NCBI GenBank assembly: GCA_035269105.1
Contig: DATFJP010000315.1
Span: 1-34,403 of the forward strand
DNA: 34,403 bases
From: JAQYVZ01 sp035269105
GTDB lineage: Bacteria > Desulfobacterota > Desulfuromonadia > Desulfuromonadales > BM103
Reading direction: 5' to 3'
Under the pieces are notes generated by a model. That model saw nothing but the letters and a program-made list of their open reading frames with translations. It was not told the origin of the DNA and ran no database searches. Position numbers and translations under genes: made by a program. Positions 1-7,698 of this stretch are shown here, in pieces. Within the stretch, counting starts at the first letter, position 1, and the number at the start of each line of letters is the position of its first letter.

Positions 1-1
1 A

Positions 2-157
2 AATACCTTGCTGTCCCACTTGTGCTCCCACCAAGGCACCTGTAAAAATTCCACGAGCCTGATTCTGCCCTCCACCGTTAATGGCTTGGTCCGACTCCAA
101 CTCCCCAACTCCGCAAAGACTTAATTCCTGTTGCTTGTGCCGGCGAAAATCCGTAAA
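2..157 (-). pseudogene. possible C-terminal remnant of an ADP-ribosylglycohydrolase-family gene, cut by the window edge
   Basis: On the minus strand one frame is open from position 157 to the left edge. Its last part reads AINGGGQNQARG followed by GALVGAQVGQQGI. From memory this resembles the glycine-rich C-terminal segment of ADP-ribosylglycohydrolases, where a GG-D/Q-N motif is followed by a GA.xGA helix. A full member of that family has roughly 300 residues, but only about 50 codons fit before an in-frame stop at 158-160. There is no convincing start codon, and a terminator and the end of the next gene lie just upstream. If the resemblance is right, this is the 3' end of a gene whose 5' part has been lost. 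The match is short and unverified. Confidence 0.35.
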
Positions 158-168
158 TCAAGAAAACC

Positions 169-202
169 AATAATCCCCGCCTCAAAGGAGGCGGGGATTA
201 TT
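169..202. terminator. bidirectional intrinsic terminator
   Basis: A perfect 15-bp inverted repeat (169-183 with 188-202, stem AATAATCCCCGCCTC) encloses a 4-base loop. A T-run follows it on the plus strand and a GGTTTTCTT tail on the minus strand. It sits 8 bases beyond the stop codon of the minus-strand VOC gene, so it most likely ends the yceI-VOC transcript. Confidence 0.85.
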
Positions 203-209
203 TTCTACG

Positions 210-644
210 TCAGCTAAGCTGATTTTCGGTAAGCGGTCGGTCAACACCTTCCCAGGTTTCAACACCATGCTCAGTGCCCCTCGTATCCCAGTAGACTTCC
301 ATGCCGTTGCCGTCCGGGTCGCTGAAATAGAGGGCCCAACTGATACGGTGGTCGACGGGATGAACGGCCACGCCATCTTTTTGGAGTTTCTTGAATGTTT
401 CAACCAGAGAGTCTTTGTCTGGAACTTCAAAGGCAACATGATATAAGCCGACATCATGCCGTTTGGGAGTACCTGCCTGACTTCCCACCTCCTGAAGCGC
501 CAGTTCGTGATGCATCCCCCCTGCCGACAAAAATGCAAAAGCACTTCCGACCTGTTCAGTGACTTTCATATCGAAGTATCTCTGGTAAAACGCAATCGCC
601 CCGTCCAGGTTGCGTACTTTCAGATGAACATGACCTATTTTCAT
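210..644 (-). CDS. VOC-family protein (glyoxalase / type I extradiol dioxygenase-like)
   Basis: A 144-aa single-unit vicinal oxygen chelate protein, probably cytoplasmic. The N-terminal GHVHLKV, central LYHVAFEV and C-terminal YFSDPDGNGMEVYW stretches are the family's metal-site strands. H7, H69 and E116 form a plausible 2-His-1-Glu metal triad, as in catechol extradiol dioxygenases and some glyoxalase-like enzymes. The frame extends further upstream, but the ATG at 644 follows a GAGGTG ribosome site and begins exactly at the conserved first strand. It lies 46 bases downstream of yceI on the same strand and probably shares its transcript. The substrate cannot be read from sequence; aromatic ring cleavage, a glyoxalase activity and a resistance role are all possible. 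Confidence 0.85.
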   Translation of the reverse strand: MKIGHVHLKVRNLDGAIAFYQRYFDMKVTEQVGSAFAFLSAGGMHHELALQEVGSQAGTPKRHDVGLYHVAFEVPDKDSLVETFKKLQKDGVAVHPVDHRISWALYFSDPDGNGMEVYWDTRGTEHGVETWEGVDRPLTENQLS

Positions 645-690
645 AAAAGCACCTCGGTTTTTTCTGACCGAACGTAGCGGACGCGCCCAA

Positions 691-1272
691 CTATTTGCGG
701 ACACCTTGAATTTCCAGGTTGATCGTGACTTCGTCGCCGACGACAAAGCCGCCGGTTTCCAGGGCCTTGTTCCAGTTAAGGCCATAATCGTGACGATTGA
801 TTAGAGTGCTCGCTGAAAAACCGGCGCGGACATTTCCCCAGGGGTCCGTATTCTCGCCCCGGTATTTGCCTCTCAGGGCCACTTCCCGGGTCGTTCCGCG
901 GATAGTGAGGTCACCATGCACGGTAATGTCGTTTCCCTGCCCTTCGATTCTTTTGCTGACGAATGTCATGGTCGGGTAATTCTCCGCGTCAAAAAAATCC
1001 GCGCTGCGCAAGTGGTCGTCCCGCTTGGATTCCCGGGTATCAATTGAAGCAACCTTTATCGCGGCCGTGGCCGATTCAATAGATCTGCTGGCAGGGTCGG
1101 CGATAATTTCCCCCTGGTAGTCGTTGAAGGAACCGCTGACTTTGAAAACCATGAGATGGTCAACGGTAAATTCCACCTGGGAATGAACCGGGTCGACCTG
1201 GTAAGTGGCGGCGAACGCCAATTGTGCGGAAAAAACCAAGGCGGCGAAGAGGAGTCCTGTTTTTCTGATCAT
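691..1272 (-). CDS. YceI-family periplasmic lipid-binding protein
   Basis: A 193-aa protein with a signal peptide (positive MIRK, hydrophobic core, AFA cleavage site near residue 21) followed by the YceI lipocalin-like barrel. Family hallmarks include YQVDPVHSQVEF at the mature N-terminus, SGSFNDYQGEI, the DDHLRSADFFDAENYPTMTF segment, and the terminal GDEVTINLEIQG strand. YceI proteins bind isoprenoid or polyprenyl chains in the periplasm and are often linked to stress or to isoprenoid quinone handling; the precise role is usually unknown. The start is set by an AAAGGAG ribosome site. It is divergent from the adjacent lysR-type gene, which makes it a likely target of that regulator, and it is probably co-transcribed with the VOC gene downstream. 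Confidence 0.92.
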   Translation of the reverse strand: MIRKTGLLFAALVFSAQLAFAATYQVDPVHSQVEFTVDHLMVFKVSGSFNDYQGEIIADPASRSIESATAAIKVASIDTRESKRDDHLRSADFFDAENYPTMTFVSKRIEGQGNDITVHGDLTIRGTTREVALRGKYRGENTDPWGNVRAGFSASTLINRHDYGLNWNKALETGGFVVGDEVTINLEIQGVRK

Positions 1273-1346
1273 ATGAAATCTCCTTTGCGTTCTAAACGGC
1301 TGATGCGCTGTTTTTATGATTGAAAACTACCACGGTTATATATAAA

Positions 1347-1376
1347 TTAATAATATTAAAAATAGATATTCAATAT
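1347..1376. promoter_or_regulatory. candidate LysR-type operator between yceI and lysR
   Basis: The AT-rich 142-bp divergent spacer contains TTAATAATATTAA at 1347-1359. This is a perfect 6-1-6 palindrome of the T-N11-A form typical of LysR-type binding boxes. A second interrupted palindrome, ATATT-C-AATAT, is centred 18 bp away at 1366-1376, giving two dyads on nearly the same helix face. The position upstream of both the regulator and yceI fits autoregulation plus control of the divergent operon. In DNA this AT-rich some palindromes arise by chance. Confidence 0.45.
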
Positions 1377-1414
1377 AGCTTTTAACAATAGTAATTACCC
1401 GCAAAGGAGAGCAT

Positions 1415-2299
1415 ATGACTCTCGAGCAATTGCGAATGCTGGTCACGATTGCGGACGTTGGTGGCATCCTTTCCGCGGCGGAAAAACTGCATAAGACCCA
1501 GCCGACCATCAGTGTTGCCATGAAGAAGTTGGAAGAAGAAATGGGCTTGAAGATTCTTTCCCGGGATGCCTACCGTGCCAGTTTGACTTCTGCGGGTGAG
1601 GCCTTGTGCCGCCAAGCTCGGGTCATTCTTAAGCAGAGTCAGATATTCAGCGAAATGGCAAAGCACCTGGCACGAGGCAATGAACCCGAAGTACGAATCG
1701 CCATTGAGGCCAGCTGCCCCCTTGATTTGGTTCTGGAGACTCTTGCAAAGTGTGAGAAAAAGTTTCCCGGGACGCAATTCAACCTCATGGGGGAGACATT
1801 ATGGGGGGCTTTAGACCGGCTGCAGAAAGGCGAGGCAGATTTGGCGATCAGTCCGTGGTTTGAAGAAAACCTGGAATTCGAGGCCATCCCAATCACCTCG
1901 GCGACTCTCGTTGCCATCGCTTCCCCCGCGTTCAGAAATCATTTGGAGACAGGCGCTCTGACGCTGAATGATTTGCAGAATTCTGTGCAGGTTGTCGTCA
2001 GGGACAGCAGCCGCGAACCCCGCCCCCAAAATTTTGGCTATCTGCCCGAGGGAAGGCATTGGTATGTCACCGACCATTTCACCAAAAAGGAGATCATTTT
2101 GGCCGGAATGGGCTGGGGGCGCTTGCACGAACATTTGATTGCAGAAGAGTTGAATTCGGGCAAACTGGTACGCTTGAACATCCGAAATTATCAATCGACA
2201 TTAGATATCAATATCTGCGTCGCCCGGATAATGGACAAACCGGCAGGGCCTGTCGCGGAAAACCTCTGGCAGGAATTCTCGAGAATTACAAATCATTGA
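1415..2299 (+). CDS. LysR-family transcriptional regulator
   Basis: A 294-aa protein of normal LysR length. The N-terminal winged helix-turn-helix covers residues 1-60 (MTLEQLRMLVTIADVGG, then LSAAEKLHKTQPTIS with the recognition helix, then LEEEMGLKILSR). The linker helix is followed by a periplasmic-binding-protein-like effector domain from about residue 90 (VRIAIEASCPLDLVLETL, then GEADLAISPW). The ATG at 1415 follows an AAAGGAGA ribosome site. It is divergent from yceI and the VOC gene, the usual arrangement for a LysR regulator and its target operon. The effector is unknown. Confidence 0.93.
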   Translation: MTLEQLRMLVTIADVGGILSAAEKLHKTQPTISVAMKKLEEEMGLKILSRDAYRASLTSAGEALCRQARVILKQSQIFSEMAKHLARGNEPEVRIAIEASCPLDLVLETLAKCEKKFPGTQFNLMGETLWGALDRLQKGEADLAISPWFEENLEFEAIPITSATLVAIASPAFRNHLETGALTLNDLQNSVQVVVRDSSREPRPQNFGYLPEGRHWYVTDHFTKKEIILAGMGWGRLHEHLIAEELNSGKLVRLNIRNYQSTLDINICVARIMDKPAGPVAENLWQEFSRITNH

Positions 2300-2779
2300 A
2301 CCCAAAAAGCCCGCTCAACACCATTTAAACTTTTGATTGCAGGAGATTTAATAATTGATTTTGCCGGTTTGGTGGCGGAGGAAGAGAAAGAAGGGGTCGG
2401 ACCAAGTTAACCCACTGAAAACACAACAGGTCATTGCCAAATTATACCCTTGTTTCGTGGTATAATCGGATTTTCGCGGTCAAAAACAGTCCCATTCGCT
2501 TTTAATACAAATGCTCTTCGGAATATTGACCCCCCATAGAGCAATTTTCGCCCCCCAAAATCGACCTACAATGCTAAAAAAGGGCGATTTTTATTGAAAA
2601 GTCTTGTGATGTCAGTAGGTTGTCTTGGCCCACCACCCCCAACGCCCAACACCACCAAGCAACTTGCGCGTATCAACAACAACCCCCTGCTTTGCTTGGG
2701 ACCCCCCGGTTGAGTATAATTACCGGTAGGGTATTTATCCCGCACATCAAGAGAGAACTCAGGGTTTTTCGGTCCCACC
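2300..2779. other. gene-free stretch between lysR and the MITE-like element
   Basis: No reading frame here has a credible start or family match. The recognisable structure is a perfect 8-bp inverted repeat, ATTATACC (2441-2448) and GGTATAAT (2459-2466), around a 10-base loop. It has no T-run, so it is not a standard terminator. A homopolymer-rich portion (2530-2710) with C-runs and A-runs looks degenerate and may be decayed mobile DNA. Confidence 0.5.
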
Positions 2780-2946
2780 TAGGAGACTGTCGGGCTATAC
2801 GGACTGAAGCGAAAATTCGAGGCTTCGAGAACAGATTTTAGCTCGTTTGCAGGCTCATAGCCGTAGCTATGGGGCAAAAAGGAGCTGAAATCTGGGCCGA
2901 AGGATCGGATTTGCAGCCATTTCATGGATAGTCCGACAGTCTCCTA
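2780..2946. repeat. MITE-like palindromic element
   Basis: The element is bounded by 19-bp inverted repeats that differ at one base: TAGGAGACTGTCGGGCTAT (2780-2798) and its complement at 2928-2946. Inside, CAGATTTTAGCTC (from 2831) pairs with GAGCTGAAATCTG (from 2882) with one mismatch, and near the centre CATAGC and GCTATG form a hairpin tip. The 167 bp can therefore fold into one long imperfect hairpin. It has no coding capacity. The right end lies 55 bp before the start codon of the transglycosylase gene, so it may supply that gene's leader. I infer a non-autonomous mobile repeat; a structured RNA leader is the alternative. Confidence 0.65.
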
Positions 2947-3001
2947 GACTCCGGCAAAAAGTCCTGCTTGCTTTCTGAGCCGCTTGTCCTTCAGGAGACT
3001 T

Positions 3002-4111
3002 ATGCTTTTTCGATTGTCAACCACGGTGATGCTAATGACGTGTCTGCTGCTGGGCGGAGCCACCCTCGCCTCAGGCGCCGAAGGGTCAATTCCGCCTTTG
3101 CTGAAAAGCCTTCGCTTGGAACAACCCCTGTCCTTTTGCGGTGAGCCTGTCCCCCTGGGAGATCCCGATGTCAGAGAACGCATGGAAAAGGAACTCCTGA
3201 TCTCTCTCTGGGACCGGGATCAGGCTGTTTTGTGGCTGAAGCGGTCCACACGCTACTTCCCGGTTATTGAAGATGTATTGTCCCGGGCCGGACTGCCCGA
3301 AGACCTTAAATACGTAGCCCTCGCCGAAAGCGCTTTGCGGCCCCATGCCGGCTCACCCAAGGGAGCCATGGGTTTCTGGCAATTTATGCCGGAGACCGGT
3401 CGTCGCTACGGCTTGACCGTCAACGAGTCAATCGATCAGCGACGGAACCTGTCCGCATCGACCAGAGCGGCAGCTGCTTATTTCGGCAAGCTTTACGAAG
3501 ATCTGGGGTCCTGGAGTCTGGCCGCCGCGGCCTACAACATGGGCGAGGAAGGCCTGCAGGCGGAAATTCTGGCCCAGGATGTCGGCAACTTCTACCGTCT
3601 CTACCTGCCGTTGGAAACCCAGCGCTACCTGTTCCGGATCCTCTCGGCCAAACTGATCCTGGAAAATCCGGAGCGTTATGGCTTTTACTTGCGGGATGAG
3701 GCTTTTTATCCTCCCAGGAAATTCAACACGGTCGAATTGACCTGCTTTGAGGAAACCAGCCTGACGGTAGTGGCACAGGCCGCGCAGACCGATTTCAAGC
3801 GAATCAAGGATTTGAACCCTGAGTTGCGCGGGCACTATCTGGCGGCCGGCACCTACACGCTGGCGGTCCCCGCGAACACGCCGCCAGGGCTGCAAAAGCG
3901 ATTTGACGCGCTTCACCAGGAATGGAGTCAGCAGAGGCAGGAGCGGATTTACATCGTCCAGCCCGGCGATAACCTCTCGACGATTGCTGAACGTTTTCGC
4001 GTGCCCCTGGCCGCAGTCCTGATCTGGAATCGTATCAACCTCAACAGTCCGATTCATCCCGGCGACCGTCTGATTATCCACCCTGCAGTAAATCGCACCG
4101 ACAGCCCCTGA
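3002..4111 (+). CDS. MltD-like membrane-bound lytic murein transglycosylase with LysM domain
   Basis: A 369-aa exported peptidoglycan-cleaving enzyme. Residues 1-27 are a signal peptide. The SLT (family 23) domain spans about 85-200: catalytic Glu109 sits in ALAESALRPHAGSP, followed by GAMGFWQFMPETGRRYGL and AAAAYNMGEEGL. A LysM module for glycan binding occupies about 317-361 (YIVQPGDNLSTIAERF to HPGDRLIIHP). Such enzymes cut the MurNAc-GlcNAc bond to give 1,6-anhydro ends during wall turnover. A TTG at 2984 is in frame, but the ATG at 3002 has an AGGAGAC ribosome site at good spacing and begins the signal peptide. No lipobox cysteine is evident, so it is probably periplasmic or anchored by the signal segment. 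Confidence 0.92.
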   Translation: MLFRLSTTVMLMTCLLLGGATLASGAEGSIPPLLKSLRLEQPLSFCGEPVPLGDPDVRERMEKELLISLWDRDQAVLWLKRSTRYFPVIEDVLSRAGLPEDLKYVALAESALRPHAGSPKGAMGFWQFMPETGRRYGLTVNESIDQRRNLSASTRAAAAYFGKLYEDLGSWSLAAAAYNMGEEGLQAEILAQDVGNFYRLYLPLETQRYLFRILSAKLILENPERYGFYLRDEAFYPPRKFNTVELTCFEETSLTVVAQAAQTDFKRIKDLNPELRGHYLAAGTYTLAVPANTPPGLQKRFDALHQEWSQQRQERIYIVQPGDNLSTIAERFRVPLAAVLIWNRINLNSPIHPGDRLIIHPAVNRTDSP

Positions 4112-4195
4112 GCTTCGTTCTTTGCTGCAGAGTTGTCGTCTCCTCTGGGCCCAATCCGGAGGGGCGGGGCGGTTTGGACCTTACAGGAGACATGA

Positions 4196-5107
4196 ATGAT
4201 TAATCTCGATCGACGTCAATTTATCCGCTCGGTATTGCAGAGTGCGCTGGTTGCCGGCAGTCTGCCGCTGGTCGATCTGCTGTCTGCGCCTGCCATGGCG
4301 ACGACGTCCCCGCTCGTGTCCCGGCATAAAGGCCAAGATATTGGCCAGTTGGTTGAGGACACCCTGACCGCCCTTGGCGGGATGGGCAATTTCGTCACAG
4401 CGGGTGACACGGTCGTGGTCAAACCGAATATCGGTTGGGATCGCGCCCCGGAACTGGGCGCGAACACTCATCCGGAAGTGGTCAAGGCGGTCATCGAGCA
4501 CTGCCTGGAAGCGGGTGCGGCACAGGTTCGGGTCTTCGATAATACCTGCAACGATCCACGCCGCTGCTATGTCAACAGCGGTATCCAGGCGGCGGTTGAA
4601 TCGTTCGGCAGCAGCCGGGTGCGGATCGAACACATGGACCGACGCGCCTATCAGGAAGTTGCCATCAAGGAAGGTCGGGAATTACGCCGTTGGCAATTCT
4701 ATCGCCCGGCGATCGAATCCGACCGGTTCATCAATATCCCGGTCGCCAAAGATCATTCACTGACGACCTTGACCCTGGGCATGAAAAACATCATGGGCGT
4801 CATCGGCGGCAATCGTGGCCGGCTGCATCGGCGGATCGGCGACGCGGTGACCGATATCAACCTGGTCGTGCCTTCCGATCTGACCATAGTCGATGCCACC
4901 CGGATTTTGCTGCGCAACGGCCCACAAGGAGGACATGAGCGCGATGTCGAATGGCGGCACACCCTGATCGCCTCCAGCGATATCGTGGCCGCCGACAGTG
5001 TGGCCGCCACTCTGTTCGGCTTCCAGCCTGAGGATATTCCGACGGTGGTGGCCGGGGCGAAACGGGGTCTCGGGGTTATGGACCTGAGTCGGATGCGGAT
5101 GGTATGA
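4196..5107 (+). CDS. DUF362 domain protein with Tat-like export signal
   Basis: A 303-aa protein with DRRQFIRS followed by a hydrophobic stretch ending in APAMA, a Tat-type leader, so it is likely exported folded, perhaps with a cofactor. The DUF362 domain covers about residues 65-300: VVVKPNIGWDRAPELGANTHP, DNTCNDPRRCYVNSG, NIPVAKDHSLTTLTLGMKNIMG and SDIVAADSVAATLFGF are typical. DUF362 is widespread in anaerobes, often next to or fused with ferredoxin domains, and its biochemical role is not established. The stop overlaps the polyferredoxin start by 4 bases (ATGA), which implies coupled translation and a shared complex. An ATG at 4192 is out of frame; the ATG at 4196 follows CAGGAGA. Confidence 0.88.
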   Translation: MINLDRRQFIRSVLQSALVAGSLPLVDLLSAPAMATTSPLVSRHKGQDIGQLVEDTLTALGGMGNFVTAGDTVVVKPNIGWDRAPELGANTHPEVVKAVIEHCLEAGAAQVRVFDNTCNDPRRCYVNSGIQAAVESFGSSRVRIEHMDRRAYQEVAIKEGRELRRWQFYRPAIESDRFINIPVAKDHSLTTLTLGMKNIMGVIGGNRGRLHRRIGDAVTDINLVVPSDLTIVDATRILLRNGPQGGHERDVEWRHTLIASSDIVAADSVAATLFGFQPEDIPTVVAGAKRGLGVMDLSRMRMV

Positions 5108-6651
5108 AAATTTCCCTGACCAAGGTCACCTGGCGCCGCACCGTCCAGGTGCTCTGCCTGCTGGGATTTCTCTGGCTGTTTGTGCAGACCGAGTACCAGG
5201 GCCAGGATCAAATCCCCTATCCGGTAAGTTTGCTGTTCCGGATTGATCCGCTGGCGGCTCTGGCTGACTTGCTCGCGCCAGGGGCCTTTAGCTGGTCACT
5301 GTGGCCGGCTCTGGTTTTATTGGTCTTGACGGCGCTGTTCGGGCGGTTTTTCTGCGGCTGGATCTGTCCCCTTGGCACCACCATCGACGGCGTCGGCAAG
5401 CTGTCCGGGCGCGGCCCGCACCTCTGCCAAAGCGGTTGGCGCAAAGTCAAATACCTGCTTCTTATCACCCTTGTTGCGGCCAGTTTCGGTGGCCTGCAGT
5501 TGCTTGGCCTGTTTGACCCGCTGGCGATATTTTTACGGACGTTAACGCTGGCGATTTATCCTGCCTATAATCTTGGCTTGAATGGCTTGTTCGATTGGGC
5601 TTACCGCCATGATATCCCGGTTCTGAACGACCTCTACCCCGTCTTCCGTGACAACCTGATGGCTTTTTTTCAGCCGAGCTACACGCTCGGCTTGTTCACT
5701 CTGCTGGTGTTCTTGTTGATCATGCTGCTGGAGCGGGTTGAACGTCGCTTCTGGTGCAAAAATCTTTGCCCGCTGGGCGCACTGCTCGGACTTTGCAGTC
5801 GACGAGCGCTGCTGGTGCGGCAACCCGACGCCTTATGCCCTGATTGTCAAAAATGTGCGACGGAATGCCGCATGGAGGCCGTCCATGCGACAGGCCATCA
5901 AAGCAGTGAATGCGTGAAATGCCTTGATTGCACCGATTCCTGCCCGCAGCAGAGAGTCCGCTTCGGGCTGCAGGGCCCGCGCCCCCAGGCCGAAGTCAAT
6001 CTGTCCCGCCGCGATCTGCTGGTCTCGGTTGCGGCGGGCGTGTTGATGGCTCCGGTCGCGCAAATCGCGCCGCAGAGTCATCAGCGCAATGCTTTCCTGA
6101 TTCGCCCTCCCGGCGCCGTGGACGAGTCGGAATTCCTGCGTCGCTGCGTGCGCTGCGGTGAATGCATGAAGGTTTGCATCGGCCAGGCCCTGCATCCGGC
6201 CTGGTTCGAAGCCGGGGCCACCGGTCTCTGGACGCCGCTGCTGGTCGCCCGGCTGGGCTACTGTGAGTACAATTGCACCCTCTGCGGGCAGGTCTGCCCG
6301 ACCGGTGCGCTTCGTCGATTGCCCCTTGCGGAAAAGCGCAAAACCGTCATCGGGCTGGCCGTATTCGATAAAGACCGCTGTCTGCCGTTCGCCCGTCAGG
6401 AGGAGTGCCTGGTTTGCGAGGAACACTGCCCGACGCCTGACAAGGCCATTGTCTTCGAAGAACAACTGGTCACCGGTTCCGGCCAAACACGGTCATTGAA
6501 AATCCCCAAGGTCCTGAGCGACAAATGTATCGGCTGCGGCATCTGCGAAACCCGCTGTCCTCTCGGTGGGGTCAGCGCTATCAGGGTCACCAACGAAATC
6601 GAGACTCGCCATCCTCAGACGCTGGCTGAGAGGGGTTCTGCGTACGGTTAG
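5104..6651 (+). CDS. membrane polyferredoxin, NapH-like membrane half joined to a NapG-like ferredoxin half
   Basis: A 515-aa iron-sulfur membrane protein. The N-terminal half resembles NapH/MauN/RdxA proteins: several membrane segments (about 14-30, 65-80, 115-135, 195-212), the FCGWICPLG and WCKNLCPLG motifs, and two 4Fe-4S clusters (CPDCQKCATECR and CVKCLDCTDSCP). Near residue 300 an internal SRRDLLVSVAAG stretch looks like a Tat signal. It is followed by a NapG-like part with further cysteine motifs (CVRCGECMKVC, CTLCGQVCP, CLVCEEHCP, CIGCGICETRCP). NapH and NapG pass quinol electrons to periplasmic reductases. The fusion, with the coupled Tat-type DUF362 protein, suggests a menaquinol-linked electron carrier to or from DUF362. 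That role is inference. Confidence 0.88.
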   Translation: MKISLTKVTWRRTVQVLCLLGFLWLFVQTEYQGQDQIPYPVSLLFRIDPLAALADLLAPGAFSWSLWPALVLLVLTALFGRFFCGWICPLGTTIDGVGKLSGRGPHLCQSGWRKVKYLLLITLVAASFGGLQLLGLFDPLAIFLRTLTLAIYPAYNLGLNGLFDWAYRHDIPVLNDLYPVFRDNLMAFFQPSYTLGLFTLLVFLLIMLLERVERRFWCKNLCPLGALLGLCSRRALLVRQPDALCPDCQKCATECRMEAVHATGHQSSECVKCLDCTDSCPQQRVRFGLQGPRPQAEVNLSRRDLLVSVAAGVLMAPVAQIAPQSHQRNAFLIRPPGAVDESEFLRRCVRCGECMKVCIGQALHPAWFEAGATGLWTPLLVARLGYCEYNCTLCGQVCPTGALRRLPLAEKRKTVIGLAVFDKDRCLPFARQEECLVCEEHCPTPDKAIVFEEQLVTGSGQTRSLKIPKVLSDKCIGCGICETRCPLGGVSAIRVTNEIETRHPQTLAERGSAYG

Positions 6652-6653
6652 AC

Positions 6654-6841
6654 AGTGCCCATCCGGAAACTCCGGATGAACCCAGTGAGGTTTTCGAGCT
6701 GGAAACGAGGAATTTTTCGTCATGGCAAGGAAAGCAAGGGCTTGCGGGGAGGCGTACATCGGTACGCCGCACAAGCAAACCCGCAGATTGACGCCGCCAG
6801 CGCGGAAAAAAAAACCGTTTCCGGACGGGAACTATCTATGG
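6654..6841. repeat. dispersed structured repeat, copy 1
   Basis: This 188-bp segment begins 3 bases after the polyferredoxin stop codon. It is repeated in the same orientation at 7699-7884, at roughly 90% identity by eye. It carries the same three structured parts: an ATCCGGA-AAC-TCCGGAT hairpin at the left, a central GGCGTAC-ATCG-GTACGCC hairpin, and a short palindrome around CCGTTTCCGGACGG at the right. The outer pairs of the left hairpin and the lower central stem are mispaired here, so this copy looks more decayed than copy 2. It is non-coding. Its position at a gene end resembles REP/BIME-type elements, but the family is not one I can name. Confidence 0.75.
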
Positions 6842-6944
6842 GATAATCTTTAATCGGCAGCCGGATTGACGGCTGACAGAGTATTTATCGGGACAATATA
6901 GAAGCGATGGGACAAGGTGGCTATTCTGACCTGGTGGAGAGTGA

Positions 6945-7454
6945 ATGATGACACAGGAACGCGCGGTGCTTGCAGGCGGCTGTTTTTGGGGCATGCAGGA
7001 TCTGATACGTAAGTTGCCGGGAGTCGAGGCGACCCGGGTGGGCTACACAGGTGGTGACGTGCCCAACGCCACCTATCGCAACCACGGGACGCATGCCGAG
7101 GGTATCGAAATTCTGTTCGATGCGGACAGGATTTCGTACCGCCGGTTATTGGAGTACTTCTTCCAGATCCACGACCCCACCACGATCAATCGTCAGGGGA
7201 ATGACCGCGGCACGTCCTACCGTTCCGCGATCTATTATGTCAACGAAGCGCAGAAACAAACGGCTCTGGAAACGATTGCCGATATCGACGCTTCCGGCCT
7301 GTGGCCTGGCAAGGTCATTACGCAGGTCGAGCCCGTCGGTTCTTTCTGGGAGGCGGAACCCGAGCACCAGGACTACCTGGAGCGCATACCTCACGGCTAC
7401 ACCTGCCATTATCCACGCCCTGGTTGGGTGTTGCCCCGACGACCACCGAAGTGA
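6945..7454 (+). CDS. msrA: peptide-methionine (S)-S-oxide reductase MsrA
   Basis: A 169-aa cytoplasmic repair enzyme that reduces the S-epimer of methionine sulfoxide. The catalytic GCFWG motif has Cys13, and other family signatures are VGYTGGDVPNATYRNHGTHAEG, FFQIHDPTT, RQGNDRGTSYRSAI, EPVGSFWEAEPEHQDYL and HGYTCHYPRP. Length is normal for the single-domain form, and a second cysteine in YTCHYPRP could act as a resolving residue. Two ATGs are adjacent at 6945 and 6948; a GGAGAG site lies just upstream. The gene is isolated, with dispersed repeat copies 1 and 2 on both sides in direct orientation. It fits with the other oxidative-damage genes in the window (katG, perR-type). Confidence 0.95.
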   Translation: MMTQERAVLAGGCFWGMQDLIRKLPGVEATRVGYTGGDVPNATYRNHGTHAEGIEILFDADRISYRRLLEYFFQIHDPTTINRQGNDRGTSYRSAIYYVNEAQKQTALETIADIDASGLWPGKVITQVEPVGSFWEAEPEHQDYLERIPHGYTCHYPRPGWVLPRRPPK

Positions 7455-7698
7455 CGGCCTGTGGATGATGCATTGGCAAACATGACCGGTTCACCAACGA
7501 ACCGGGCCGTTGTGGTTTGAAAAGCGACCATCTGTTTGACGCCAAAATGGCCATTCCGCTTTGGAACAGCCATTCGCGCTTTGCAGGATTTTTGAGAATG
7601 AAACGTGTCAAGTCAGCCGGTCGCCGATAGCGATTCACCGACCGGACGACTCCCACTTCCCAGCCGGCAGCAAATTCTCCGCAGAAAATATTTTAACG
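7455..7698. other. gene-free stretch after msrA
   Basis: I see no gene, terminator or recognisable remnant between the msrA stop and repeat copy 2. Frames open here on the minus strand have no coding character or family match. Confidence 0.4.

Noticed and set aside
2380..2412. GGGGTCGGACCAAGTTAACC-like string as the flank of a REP-associated transposase
   Set aside because: Only a vague resemblance to such flanks; no transposase gene or paired REP is present.
2441..2466. ATTATACC/GGTATAAT dyad as the lysR terminator
   Set aside because: It lies about 140 bp after the stop and lacks a T-run; kept only as an unexplained structure.
2620..2841. 73-codon open frame on the plus strand between lysR and the transglycosylase gene
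   Set aside because: No ribosome site, low-complexity composition rich in His, Gln and Pro, no family resemblance, and it runs into the MITE-like element.
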